From: Streptantibioticus parmotrematis
GTDB lineage: Bacteria > Actinomycetota > Actinomycetes > Streptomycetales > Streptomycetaceae
Direction of reading: 5' to 3'
DNA length: 64,000 nucleotides
Assembly: GCF_019890615.1 (NCBI RefSeq)
Contig: NZ_JAINVZ010000012.1
Location: 1-64,000, forward strand
The notes beneath the pieces were generated by a model, which was given only the letters and a program-made list of their open reading frames with translations, was not told the origin of the DNA and searched no databases. The position numbers and the translations under genes were made by a program. How positions within the stretch are numbered: the first letter of the stretch is position 1; every line of letters begins with the position of its first letter. Shown piece by piece: positions 1-7,723 of this stretch.

Positions 1-43
1 CGGGCGCGCGCCCCCCCCCCCCGCCCCCCCCCCCCCCCCCCCG
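1..43. repeat. Poly-C tract
   Basis: Positions 10-42 are cytosine except for one G at 23. So long a homopolymer is unusual even for a genome this GC-rich. It may be real low-complexity DNA at an element edge or an assembly or sequencing artefact. No gene is visible in it. Confidence 0.8.
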
Positions 44-75
44 CCTCACCCGCGCCGCCTGAAACCCCCAACCCG

Positions 76-314
76 CTGACAGAACTGACACAACCCCCCA
101 CCCGGGCCGCTGACCTGCACAAACACCCAAGATCACGACTGTGACAAAACCTCCGGAAACTCTGACAGAACCCCGGCCCTCGGTCACCACCACCGGTTGA
201 CACAACCTCCGCCTGGAGGTTCTGTCAGAGTTTTTTGAGGTTTTGTCACGACACCCGAAACCACCAAACCCGCAGGTCAACCCGCCTTCGGCGAGGTTGT
301 GTCAGTTCTGTCAG
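76..314. repeat. Large dyad-symmetric block upstream of the HTH gene
   Basis: Three pairs of inverted blocks share one centre at position 195. The outer pair is 76-95 against 295-314, a perfect 20-bp match (CTGACAGAACTGACACAACC on the left). The middle pair is 111-118 against 272-279, a perfect 8-bp match. The inner pair is 141-172 against 218-249, matching at 29 of 32 positions. DNA between the blocks has diverged, so the blocks look selectively kept. The recurring core is CTGACAGA or TGACACAA. The right half ends just before the start of the HTH gene. Confidence 0.85.
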
Positions 315-358
315 CCAAACCAGGGTTTCCGGCACGCCCCTCCGCCCGAGGAGACACC

Positions 359-553
359 GTGCCCACCGCACAGCCCAAGATGCTGAAGCTTCCCGAAGTC
401 CTCGCCGAACTCGACATGTCCCGAGCCGCCTTCTACCGCATGCGCGCTCGCGGCAAGGGGCCGCGGACCGTGAAGTTGCCGAACGGCCAGATCCGCGTAC
501 GCCGGTCGGAACTGGACCGGTGGCTTACCGCCCACGAAGAACTCATCGCCTGA
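359..553 (+). CDS. Excisionase-like helix-turn-helix protein
   Basis: This is a small (64 aa) MerR/Xis-type winged HTH DNA-binding protein. The HTH runs from about residue 9 (LPEVLAELDMSRAAFYRMRA), followed by a basic wing (GPRTVKLPNGQIRVRRSELDRWL) typical of excisionases that act as directionality factors for a neighbouring recombinase. I chose the GTG at 359 because GAGGAG stands 5 nt upstream. The frame stays open back to 299, but that would put the start inside the right arm of the dyad. A strong hairpin at 566-593 separates it from the integrase, so the integrase may be made from attenuated read-through or its own promoter. A transcriptional regulator of the element is the alternative role. 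Confidence 0.8.
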   Translation: MPTAQPKMLKLPEVLAELDMSRAAFYRMRARGKGPRTVKLPNGQIRVRRSELDRWLTAHEELIA

Positions 554-565
554 TCACACACGTCA

Positions 566-593
566 CGGGCCCCGCACCATCCTGCGGGGCCCG
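566..593 (+). terminator. Hairpin between HTH gene and integrase
   Basis: A perfect 10-bp stem, CGGGCCCCGC paired with GCGGGGCCCG, has an 8-nt loop and is followed by TCCTTGT. It lies between the stop of the HTH gene and the TTG start of the integrase, so it could terminate or attenuate transcription into int. Confidence 0.75.
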
Positions 594-613
594 TCCTTGT
601 CGAAGGAACCACG

Positions 614-2029
614 TTGCTGACCTACGACGTGCGTATCTGGGGTATCCGGAAGCGCAATAGCAAGTCCGCCCCGTTCCAACTCCGCTGGCTCGTCGGTGGC
701 GAGCGTCACCAACAGCCTTTTTCCACGAGCGCCCTTGCTGACGGCCGCCGCGCCGAACTCAAGGAAGCGGTGCGAAGGGGAGAGCAGTTCGACACCGAGA
801 CCGGCCTGCCGGTCTCGGAGCTGCGTGAGCGGAACTCTCCGACCTGGTACGAACACGCCTGCGTTTACGCCATGATGAAGTGGCCGAAGGTCGCCGCGAA
901 GCACCGCGCCAACATCGCCGAGGCGCTCGCGACCGTCACGCCGACCCTCGTGGCTCCCGCCAAGGCGAACCCACCGCCTCGGATGGTCCTTCGCCAGGCT
1001 CTCCTGTCCTGGGCCTTTCAGGCTGCTCGCGATGAGCACGGCCAACCGATCCGTGACGACGACGGAGTTCCGGTACCGCGAAAGGACCGCCAGGAGCCGC
1101 CACTGGAAATCGCGGAAGCACTCGCGTGGATCGCCCGGAACTCCCTCAAGGTGGCCGACCTCAATGACTCGGACGCGCTGCGCCGCGCACTCACCGCCTT
1201 GTCACTCAAGCTCGACGGCACCCAGGCCGCAGAGAACACCGTGAGGCGAAAGCACACGGTGTTCAGCAACGCCCTCCGCTATGCCGTCGAACGCGACCTC
1301 CTGAAGGCCAATCCGTTGGCCCGGATCGACTGGGAGCCACCCGCCACGGATGACGAAGTGGACTTCCGCTACGTGCCGAATCCACGGCAGATGAAGGCCC
1401 TGCTGGAAGGGGTCCGGGAACAGGGAGCACGCGGAGAGCACCTGTACGCGTTCTTCGGGTGCATGTACTACGCCGCCATGCGCCCGTCCGAGGTCTGCCA
1501 ACTCGTGAAGCGGGACTGCAAACTCCCCGAGACCGGCTGGGGCGAACTCATCCTTCACAAGAGCCGTCCCGAGGTGGGCGCGGCCTGGACGGACGACGGC
1601 ACGTCCTACGAGATCCGCGGACTCAAGCGCCGGGCCCGGAAGTCGACGCGCCCGGTTCCGATCCCGCCTGTCCTGGTGGCCATGCTGCGCGACCACTTGA
1701 AGACGTACGGGACCGCGCCAGACGGACGCCTCTTCACGGCCGTTGAAGGTGGCCGCGTCCGGTCGACCGAGTACACCGAGGTCTGGCAGGAAGCCAGGGT
1801 GCACGCGCTGCCGGAGGAGGAGGTGGCCACTCCGCTGGCGGACGTTCCGTACGCCGCGCGGAAGGCCGGCATCTCCCTGTGGATCAAAGCGGGGGTGGAT
1901 CCGGTGGAGGTCGCACGCCGCGCGGGTCACAGCCTCGCCGTGCTCTACAAGTTCTACGCGAGGATCCTCCGCGGCTGGCAGGAGCGCTCGAACGAACTGA
2001 TCGAGGGCGAGTTGAACGGAGGGGAGTAG
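614..2029 (+). CDS. Tyrosine recombinase (integrase)
   Basis: This 471-aa site-specific recombinase would catalyse integration and, with the upstream HTH protein, excision. The N-terminal half carries the arm- and core-binding regions. The catalytic domain shows the first Arg in YYAAMRPSEVC (near residue 295), a basic beta-hairpin (RRARKSTRPVPIP), the second Arg in PYAARKAG, the His in RAGHS and the nucleophilic Tyr in YKFYARIL near the C terminus. The usual (H/Y)DLRH box reads YAARK, so the His after the second Arg is Lys. The start is TTG at 614 with GAAGGA at 603-608. A 20-bp stem terminator and tRNA-Ser follow. It is not closely related to the second integrase at 61883. Confidence 0.9.
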   Translation: MLTYDVRIWGIRKRNSKSAPFQLRWLVGGERHQQPFSTSALADGRRAELKEAVRRGEQFDTETGLPVSELRERNSPTWYEHACVYAMMKWPKVAAKHRANIAEALATVTPTLVAPAKANPPPRMVLRQALLSWAFQAARDEHGQPIRDDDGVPVPRKDRQEPPLEIAEALAWIARNSLKVADLNDSDALRRALTALSLKLDGTQAAENTVRRKHTVFSNALRYAVERDLLKANPLARIDWEPPATDDEVDFRYVPNPRQMKALLEGVREQGARGEHLYAFFGCMYYAAMRPSEVCQLVKRDCKLPETGWGELILHKSRPEVGAAWTDDGTSYEIRGLKRRARKSTRPVPIPPVLVAMLRDHLKTYGTAPDGRLFTAVEGGRVRSTEYTEVWQEARVHALPEEEVATPLADVPYAARKAGISLWIKAGVDPVEVARRAGHSLAVLYKFYARILRGWQERSNELIEGELNGGE

Positions 2030-2122
2030 TCGCAGGTCGGCCAGGCTCGGAAGCTTGGCCGCAGGTTGGCCGCACACGCTGATCCACGGCGGGATACGGG
2101 CGGTACGAGGTGAGACAATGAG

Positions 2123-2168
2123 CAGGTGGGCGGGGGTCCCGGATTGCTCCGGGACCCCCGCCCACCTG
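2123..2168. terminator. Bidirectional terminator between integrase and tRNA-Ser
   Basis: A perfect 20-bp stem (2123-2142 paired with 2149-2168) encloses a 6-nt loop, ATTGCT. It can terminate the integrase transcript from the left and the tRNA-Ser transcript from the right. Confidence 0.85.
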
Positions 2169-2186
2169 GCAAAACGTCTACCTGCG

Positions 2187-2273
2187 CGGAGGGTGTGGGA
2201 TTTGAACCCACGGTGGCGTTGCCGCCACGACAGTTTTCAAGACTGTTCCCTTAGGCCGCTCGGGCAACCCTCC
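2187..2273 (-). tRNA. tRNA-Ser(UGA)
   Basis: This is an 87-nt class II tRNA. The 5' acceptor strand GGAGGGT pairs with ACCCTCC, the discriminator is G, and CCA is not encoded. The anticodon loop CTTGAAA gives anticodon UGA. There is a long variable arm, and the T arm contains GTTCAAATC. Its 3' end faces the integrase at 614-2029, so it is the likely attachment site of the left element. Confidence 0.95.
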
Positions 2274-2322
2274 CCGTTCCGGACGTGCCGGAACGGGGAC
2301 AGCCTAGCCGGTTCGGGCGGGG

Positions 2323-3837
2323 TCAGTCGCTGTCGCCTTTGCGCTCGCCGAGGGTGACCGTGGTCGTGCTGGTCTTGCCGCCGCGCTCGTACGTGACCTG
2401 GACCTGGTCGCCCGGGCGGTGCTGCCAGATCGCGCCGATCAGGGTCGGGCCGCTGTCGATCAGTGTGTCGCCGAACTTCGTGATGACGTCGCCCGGCTTC
2501 AGGCCCGCCTTGTCCGCCGGACCGCCCGCGGTGATCGCGGAGCCGCCGTTCGCACCGCTGGTGGAGATCTGCGCGCCCTGGCCGTCGTAGTTCATGTTCA
2601 CCGACATGCCCATGATCGCGTACACCGGCGTGCCGGTCTTGATCAGCGTGTCGGCCACGTAGCGGGCCTCGTCGATCGGGATGGCGAAGCCCAGGCCGAT
2701 GCTGCCGGACTGGGTCGTCGTGCCGCCGCCGAACGGGTCGCTGCTGCCGCTGTTGGTCGACTGGATCGCGGAGTTGATGCCGATCACATCGCCGCTGGCG
2801 TTCAGCAGCGGACCGCCGGAGTTGCCCGGGTTGATCGACGCGTCCGTCTGGAGCGCGCTCATGTACGACGAGGGCGAACCCTGGCCGTCACTGGAGGCGA
2901 CCGGGCGGTTCTTGGCGCTGACGATGCCCGTGGTGACCGTGCCGGACAGGCCGAAGGGCGCGCCGATCGCGATCGCGGAGTCGCCCACCGCGACCTTGTC
3001 GGAGTCGCCGAGCGGCAGCGGCGTCAGCTTCACGCCGCCCGCGTTCTTCAGCTTGACCACGGCGACGTCGTAGCCCTGGGCGCGTCCGACGACCTCGGCG
3101 TCGTACGTCTTGCCGTTGGAGAACGTGACGGTGAGCTTGCCGCCGTTCGCCGCCGGGGCGACCACGTGGTTGTTGGTGAGGATGTGGCCCTGGGTGTCGT
3201 AGACGAACCCGGTGCCCGTGCCGCTCTCCTGGCTGCCGCTGGCGTTGATCGTGACGACGCTGGGCAGCGCGCGGTTCGCTATGCCGGCGACCGAGGTGGG
3301 CGCGCGGTTGAGGTCCTTGGGGTTGGCGCCGGCTGACACCGTCGTGTCGCCGTTGCGGTTCGCCGCCCAGTAGCCGATGCCGCCGCCGACGCCGCCCGCG
3401 ACCAGCGCGGCCACGATGACCGCGGCCACCAGACCCGCCGCGCCGCGCCGGGGCTTCGGCTCGGGCGAGGGGTTGAGCGCGTAGGCGCCGTACGGGGCCT
3501 GGGGGCCCTGCGGACCGCCGTCGTACGGCCCCGCGGGGGCGACGCCGGGGGCCGGGGGCGCGGAGAAGGCGGACGGCCGCACGGGCGGCGTCTGCGCCGT
3601 CGGCGCGCCGGCCGGGTCCTGCGGGGCGTTCGCGTACGGGCCGCCCTCGGGAGTGCCGGTCCCGGGGGTGCCGGTCCCGGGCGCGTTCGCGGCGGGGGGC
3701 GTCGGCTGCCCGTCGGGGACAGTGGGCATCTGAGCGGTCTCGCGAGGCTGCTCCGAGACGCCCGGCTCGCCCTCCGCGGGACGGGCCGTGCCGTCCTGAC
3801 CGGAGGCCGGGAGGCCGCCCTCGTTCTCGGTGCTCAC
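2323..3837 (-). CDS. Membrane-anchored HtrA/DegP-type serine protease
   Basis: This 504-aa protease belongs to the HtrA family of cell-envelope quality-control enzymes. The order is a Pro/Gly-rich cytoplasmic N terminus (residues 1-115), one membrane span (GLVAAVIVAALVAGGVGGG), a trypsin-like domain with the triad His in ILTNNHVV, Asp in GYDVAVVKL and Ser in NPGNSGGPL, and a C-terminal PDZ domain (GGPADKAGLKPGDVITKFGD) that gates substrate access. I chose the GTG at 3837 (VSTENEGG) because GAGGAG precedes it; longer in-frame starts have no ribosome site. It is divergent from the phosphodiesterase gene, with 253 bp of shared regulatory DNA. From memory it corresponds to an HtrA homologue in the S. 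coelicolor core. Confidence 0.93.
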   Translation of the reverse strand: MSTENEGGLPASGQDGTARPAEGEPGVSEQPRETAQMPTVPDGQPTPPAANAPGTGTPGTGTPEGGPYANAPQDPAGAPTAQTPPVRPSAFSAPPAPGVAPAGPYDGGPQGPQAPYGAYALNPSPEPKPRRGAAGLVAAVIVAALVAGGVGGGIGYWAANRNGDTTVSAGANPKDLNRAPTSVAGIANRALPSVVTINASGSQESGTGTGFVYDTQGHILTNNHVVAPAANGGKLTVTFSNGKTYDAEVVGRAQGYDVAVVKLKNAGGVKLTPLPLGDSDKVAVGDSAIAIGAPFGLSGTVTTGIVSAKNRPVASSDGQGSPSSYMSALQTDASINPGNSGGPLLNASGDVIGINSAIQSTNSGSSDPFGGGTTTQSGSIGLGFAIPIDEARYVADTLIKTGTPVYAIMGMSVNMNYDGQGAQISTSGANGGSAITAGGPADKAGLKPGDVITKFGDTLIDSGPTLIGAIWQHRPGDQVQVTYERGGKTSTTTVTLGERKGDSD

Positions 3838-4090
3838 AGCTGTGTCTCCTCGAAGATGCGCGATCGGTCGGTGAGTTGGGACGGTACGGGACGGCGTGCG
3901 GGGCACACCGTCCCGGGGGAAAGGTAGCCGTGGACAGCTTTTCCCACGGGGTGTCGGACCACCGTAAGCAGGGCGCGCGCCCTCGGCCCGGTTCTTTTAG
4001 ATCAGGCAGTTCGGGCATACCAGATATCTCGGGCAAGTCGCGCGTGTTCGGGCTGCGCCCGGGTCCGTCCGGCGGTGGCACCATAGCCCG

Positions 4091-5020
4091 GTGAGCTATG
4101 CGTACGCCGCCGGGGAGGCCCTGCCCGCCGCCGCCATCCAGGTCGTCGCACACCGCGGCGCGTCCCAGGAGGAGCCGGAACACACCCTGGCCGCCTACCG
4201 CAAGGCGATCGAGGACGGCGCCGACGCGCTGGAGTGCGACGTACGGCTCACCGCGGACGGCCACCTGGTGTGCGTCCACGACCGCCGCGTCAACCGCACG
4301 TCCAACGGCCGCGGCGCGGTCTCCGCGCTGGAACTGTCCGAACTCGCCGCCCTCGACTTCGGCTCCTGGAAGGGCGGCTCCGACGGGACGACGGACGACC
4401 TGACGGACGGCGGCGACGACGACGGCGACGACGGCGAGACGCCGGACTGGGAACGCTGGACGGCCGACCCGGCGGAACGCAGCTCCGTCCTGACCCTGGA
4501 ACGCCTCCTGGAACTCGTCGTGGACGCCGACCGCCGGGTCGACCTCGCCATCGAGACCAAGCACCCGACGCGCTGGGCGGGGCAGGTCGAGGAACGGCTG
4601 CTGGAGACGTTGCGGCGCTTCGGCCTCGACCGCCCGGGCGGCGGCGAACGGTCCGGCGAACGGTTCGGCGAACGCTCCGGAACGCGGCCCGAGGTGCGGG
4701 TGATGAGCTTCTCGCCGCGCTCCCTGCGCCGCGTCCGCATGGCGGCGCCCACACTGCGGACCGTCTATCTGATGAGTTACGTACTGCCGCGTTACCGGGA
4801 CGGACGGCTTCCGGTCGGCGTCGGCATCGCGGGCCTCGGCGTTCGCGTGCTGCGCGCCAACCCCGGTTACGTGGCGCGACTGCGCAGGGCGGGACACCGG
4901 GTGCACGTGTGGACCGTCGACGAGCCGCGCGACGTGGAGTTGTGCGTACGGCTCGGCGTCGACGCGATCATCACCAACCGCCCGAAGCAGGTGCTGACCC
5001 AACTCGGCCGCACGGCTTGA
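4091..5020 (+). CDS. Glycerophosphodiester phosphodiesterase
   Basis: This 309-aa GDPD-family TIM-barrel enzyme would hydrolyse glycerophosphodiesters to glycerol 3-phosphate and an alcohol. The signature begins at residue 18 with VVAHRGASQEEPEHTLAAY (catalytic His, Arg and Glu) followed by LECDV..TADG and VCVHD. Residues 97-130 form an Asp/Gly-rich insertion (about SDGTTDDLTDGGDDDGDDG) not needed by the fold. C-terminal motifs include VMSFSP, VHVWTVDEP and GVDAIITNRP. No signal peptide is seen, so it is probably cytoplasmic. The GTG at 4091 lacks a strong ribosome site, so a leaderless or weakly initiated transcript is possible. Confidence 0.92.
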   Translation: MSYAYAAGEALPAAAIQVVAHRGASQEEPEHTLAAYRKAIEDGADALECDVRLTADGHLVCVHDRRVNRTSNGRGAVSALELSELAALDFGSWKGGSDGTTDDLTDGGDDDGDDGETPDWERWTADPAERSSVLTLERLLELVVDADRRVDLAIETKHPTRWAGQVEERLLETLRRFGLDRPGGGERSGERFGERSGTRPEVRVMSFSPRSLRRVRMAAPTLRTVYLMSYVLPRYRDGRLPVGVGIAGLGVRVLRANPGYVARLRRAGHRVHVWTVDEPRDVELCVRLGVDAIITNRPKQVLTQLGRTA

Positions 5021-5040
5021 CCGCGCCGCACGGCTTGACT

Positions 5041-5220
5041 CCGCTGCCCGCCGCCGGTGCCTGCTGCCGGCCGTTCATCGCCTGCCACCCGCTGTCCGCC
5101 GTTCATCGCCTGCCGCCTGCCGCCCGTCGTTCATCACCCGCCTCCCGCCGATTCCCTTTTCCTTCCGTGGGGCGAGTCCGTTTTCCCTCCGTAGGGCGAC
5201 TCCGTTTTCCTTCCGCTTCG
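5041..5220. repeat. Degenerate direct repeats in intergenic DNA
   Basis: The gap between the phosphodiesterase and the next gene holds two repeat families. CCGTTCATCGCCTGCC recurs around 5080-5145. A 24-bp unit beginning TCCGTTTTCC occurs at 5177-5200 and 5201-5220, with a degenerate first copy at about 5153-5176. No coding sequence is evident, although the promoter of the downstream gene should lie near the end. Confidence 0.7.
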
Positions 5221-5354
5221 TGCCGCGGGAGCACTCCGGCGCGTTCGGTCGTGTTCGGCCGGTGAAAGTGCGCCAACGGAATGTGAATGGCCTGTTTCCG
5301 GTCGAGTCCCCCGGGGCATCCAACTCGTGGCGTGGGGTGAAGGAGGTAGCGGGG

Positions 5355-5957
5355 GTGGCGTTCGTGGTAGCCGAAGAGGTGCCGACGTCCTCGGCCATGG
5401 CTCTGCCCCATGGCCCGGCGGGCGTGGGGCACGCGCGACGACGACTGCGCGAGGAGCTGTGCCGTCGTGGCGCGCCGGACACGGTCGTGGACGACGCGGT
5501 TCTGATCATTTCCGAACTGCTCAGCAACGCGTGCCGGCACGGCAGACCGATCGACGACGGCGACCGGGAGCCGGGGATACGGGCCGCGTGGCGGTTCGAC
5601 GGCGACGGCCTGCTCACCCTTGAGGTGACCGACGGCGGCGGTCCGACCCGTCCCCTGCCGTCCTCCCCCTCCCTGACCGCGCGCGGCGGCCGCGGTCTCG
5701 GCATCGTCGGCACGCTGTCACTCGACTGGGGCGTCAAGGACGCACCGGGCGAGGTGACGGTCTGGGCGGTGCTCCCGGTGCGCGGCCGTCACGCGCGGCG
5801 TGAAGGCGTCGCCCCGCGCGGGGTGTCGTCGCTGCTGGGCGCGGTCCCGGCGGAGGCGCTGCCGGAGGCGGACGGATTCGCCGACGCGGAGCTGTTCGGC
5901 ACGGCGGTCGCCGACGCGCTGCCGCGCTTCGGCGGATTCCTCGACGATCTGGGCTGA
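5355..5957 (+). CDS. RsbW-type ATP-binding regulatory protein
   Basis: This 200-aa protein has a GHKL/HATPase_c_2 domain like anti-sigma factor kinases (RsbW/SpoIIAB family). The N box is ELLSNACRHG, the G1-like box is VTDGGGP and the G2 box is GRGLGIVGTLSLDWG. About 60 C-terminal residues have no recognised domain. I chose the GTG at 5355 because AGGAGG lies at 5341-5346; the frame is open further upstream but without a ribosome site. No sigma factor or anti-anti-sigma gene is adjacent, so its partner is unknown. Streptomyces genomes encode many such orphan kinases. Confidence 0.85.
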   Translation: MAFVVAEEVPTSSAMALPHGPAGVGHARRRLREELCRRGAPDTVVDDAVLIISELLSNACRHGRPIDDGDREPGIRAAWRFDGDGLLTLEVTDGGGPTRPLPSSPSLTARGGRGLGIVGTLSLDWGVKDAPGEVTVWAVLPVRGRHARREGVAPRGVSSLLGAVPAEALPEADGFADAELFGTAVADALPRFGGFLDDLG

Positions 5958-6128
5958 CCCGGCCACGACCTGGGCCGACCCGGACCCGACTCAGGACCGG
6001 GCCACGCCCGGAGGCCGCGAGCGGCACGCTCCCGCCTCCCGGCCACCGGACCGCGTCTGCGTCGTACGGGCCCCGCGGAGCACTAGGCTCACGCCGACAC
6101 GTAACGCTCACGCGGGAGACACCCAGTC

Positions 6129-7109
6129 ATGGCCAAGAAGCGCACCCACACCAAGGACCGCAGTCCGGCAGCCCAGCGCGGTGACGGCCGGATTCCGGTC
6201 GTCGGGGCGCGCGAGCCCTGCCCCTGCGGTTCCGGCCGCCGCTACAAGGCCTGCCACGGCCGCGAGGCCGCGCACGCCGTCACCGAGCTGGTCCGCCGCC
6301 CCTTCGAAGGGCTGCCGGGGGAGTGCGACTGGGTGGCGCTGCGCGAACTGGTCCCAGCGGCCACCGTCGAGCTGACGCTGAAGGACGCGCTGCCCGAGGG
6401 CGTGCCGTCGGTGACGCTGGCGACCGTGCTGCCGATGGCGTGGCCCGCGTTGCGCCGCGACACCGGCGAGGTGCTGCTCGGGCTGCAGAACGACACCGCC
6501 TCCGGTGACCTCAGCCGCGACCTCGGCGGCACGCTGCGCCGCGCGCTGACCGCCGAGTCCGGCCATCCGGTCGAGGCCGGTCGGCCCGACCCCGCCTCGC
6601 CCCGGTTGCAGGATCTGCTGGACACCTCCGTGCCGTTCACGCCGCAGGTGCACACCGGGTTCGAGTTCTGGCTCGGTGGTCCCGAGGAGGCGGCGAACGC
6701 GACCGGCGAGGTGGCCGCCTCCCTGGAGCGGGCGAACGAGGCCGCGCTGCCGACCGTGCGGCTGACCGGAGTTGACGCCGCGTACTGGTGCGCGACGCCG
6801 GAGAAGAACCACCTGCGCTGGGTCATGCCGCAGCCCGAGGAGCAGCTGCTCGACGCACTGGCCCGGCTGCACGTGGCCGGCGCGTCCTCGCTGGGCGACG
6901 ACACCCGCCTGGTCGGCTCGTTCCGGGCGCACGGCCTCATGGTGCCGGTGTGGGACCTGCCGGTGAGCACTCGCGCGGACGAGATCGAGAAGCCCGCCGC
7001 CGCCTTCCACGAGCGGCTCGGTGAGGCGCTGGGCTCGACCACCGCGCTGACCGCCGAGGAGCGGCGGGCCCGCAGCGGCCTGGCGAACCGGCAGATCACC
7101 TTGAGCTGA
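6129..7109 (+). CDS. SEC-C motif protein (DUF5926-like)
   Basis: This is a conserved actinobacterial protein of 326 aa and unknown function. Near residues 32-45 it has a SEC-C zinc-binding motif (CPCGSGRRYKACHG), the same module found at the C terminus of SecA. The remaining 280 residues resemble only the actinobacterial family, which I know as DUF5926. The basic N terminus (MAKKRTHTKDRS) suggests nucleic acid or ribosome contact, but that is inference. The ATG at 6129 is preceded by GGGAGA. Degenerate 14-bp tandem repeats begin at its very 3' end. Confidence 0.85.
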   Translation: MAKKRTHTKDRSPAAQRGDGRIPVVGAREPCPCGSGRRYKACHGREAAHAVTELVRRPFEGLPGECDWVALRELVPAATVELTLKDALPEGVPSVTLATVLPMAWPALRRDTGEVLLGLQNDTASGDLSRDLGGTLRRALTAESGHPVEAGRPDPASPRLQDLLDTSVPFTPQVHTGFEFWLGGPEEAANATGEVAASLERANEAALPTVRLTGVDAAYWCATPEKNHLRWVMPQPEEQLLDALARLHVAGASSLGDDTRLVGSFRAHGLMVPVWDLPVSTRADEIEKPAAAFHERLGEALGSTTALTAEERRARSGLANRQITLS

Positions 7110-7215
7110 TCGCCTTGAGCCGATCACGCTGGGCCTGAGCCGATCACCTTGAGCCGATCACGCTGAGCCGGTGACCCTGAGCCGATCACGCCGAGCCGGT
7201 GACCCGGAGCCGGAC
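7101..7215. repeat. 14-bp tandem repeat array after the SEC-C gene
   Basis: Seven to eight degenerate copies of a unit close to TGAGCCGATCACGC run from the last codons of the preceding gene to 7215. They look like an expansion of that gene's 3' end by slippage. No gene or clear hairpin was found in them. Confidence 0.75.
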
Positions 7216-7264
7216 CGCCGGGGGCGCATCACGTCCACCACGACGTGATTCCCGTCACAGGGCG

Positions 7265-7594
7265 TCAATTTCCCCGTCGAATACGGTCTTTGGGGTCGTC
7301 GGCGAATTTGCGAACGGCCCATCTCTTGTTACCGTTGATTGGAGCCCGGTCGCTGGTGCATCCCCCGTCGCCAGCGACCGGGCCTTTCCATGTCCGGGCG
7401 CGTTGGACCGTACCAGCGGTCGCGCCGGTCCCGGAACCGGAGTTCACAGCATCGGCACAGGTCATGCCCCCGGTGGGCGCGCGGTGACCGTGCGGGGCCT
7501 GGCGGTGGTGCGCGGCGGCGCCGAGCGGGAGCATCGCGGCCAGTGCCACGACGCTCGCCAGGGCGGTCATGCGCAGATGCGGCGCCTGTTCCAC
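7265..7594 (-). CDS. Possible small exported protein (hypothetical)
   Basis: A 109-aa frame begins at a GTG at 7594 preceded by AGGTGG. Its N-terminal third looks real: codon third positions are GC-rich and it encodes a signal-like hydrophobic stretch (TALASVVALAAMLPLGAAA) followed by a His-rich segment. The C-terminal third runs antisense through the strong hairpin at 7344-7383 and has poor codon bias. The true gene may be shorter, frameshifted or absent. I do not recognise the family. Confidence 0.35.
   Translation of the reverse strand: MEQAPHLRMTALASVVALAAMLPLGAAAHHRQAPHGHRAPTGGMTCADAVNSGSGTGATAGTVQRARTWKGPVAGDGGCTSDRAPINGNKRWAVRKFADDPKDRIRRGN
7344..7383 (+). terminator. Strong hairpin with C-rich loop (terminator or end of a small RNA)
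   Basis: A perfect 13-bp stem (GCCCGGTCGCTGG paired with CCAGCGACCGGGC) encloses a 14-nt loop containing CATCCCCCG and is followed by CTTTCC. It stands 235 bp after the nearest + strand gene, with AT-richer DNA before it. A short RNA ending here is therefore as plausible as a plain terminator. Confidence 0.65.
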
Positions 7595-7723
7595 GGTGAC
7601 CACCTGCCCGGCCTCAGGGGGAGCTTGGTGATCAGAACATAACGGGCACGACCCCGCCGTTCCGCCGATCATCACGCCGCCGCCCCGCGCCGCACCGGCT
7701 CTCACACTCGTACGAGTGAATCG

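Larger units (their letters stand above)
1..2187. mobile_element. Right end of an integrated element at tRNA-Ser (partial)
   Basis: An excisionase-like HTH gene and a tyrosine recombinase lie side by side and end 158 bp from the 3' end of a tRNA-Ser gene. Actinomycete integrative elements commonly have this arrangement: the int gene sits next to the att site, and the att core is the tRNA 3' end. The rest of the element would lie to the left of the window. No second copy of the tRNA-Ser 3' end occurs inside the window, so the element boundary is inferred and not demonstrated. Confidence 0.5.

Noticed and set aside
2888-5002. A minus-strand open frame of 704 codons
   Set aside because: It covers the protease and phosphodiesterase genes in the wrong frame and is compositionally Arg/Gly/Ala-rich without motifs.
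5900-6375. A + strand frame overlapping the end of the RsbW-like gene and the start of the SEC-C gene
   Set aside because: It is out of frame with both recognised genes and is Arg/Pro/Ser-rich with no motif.
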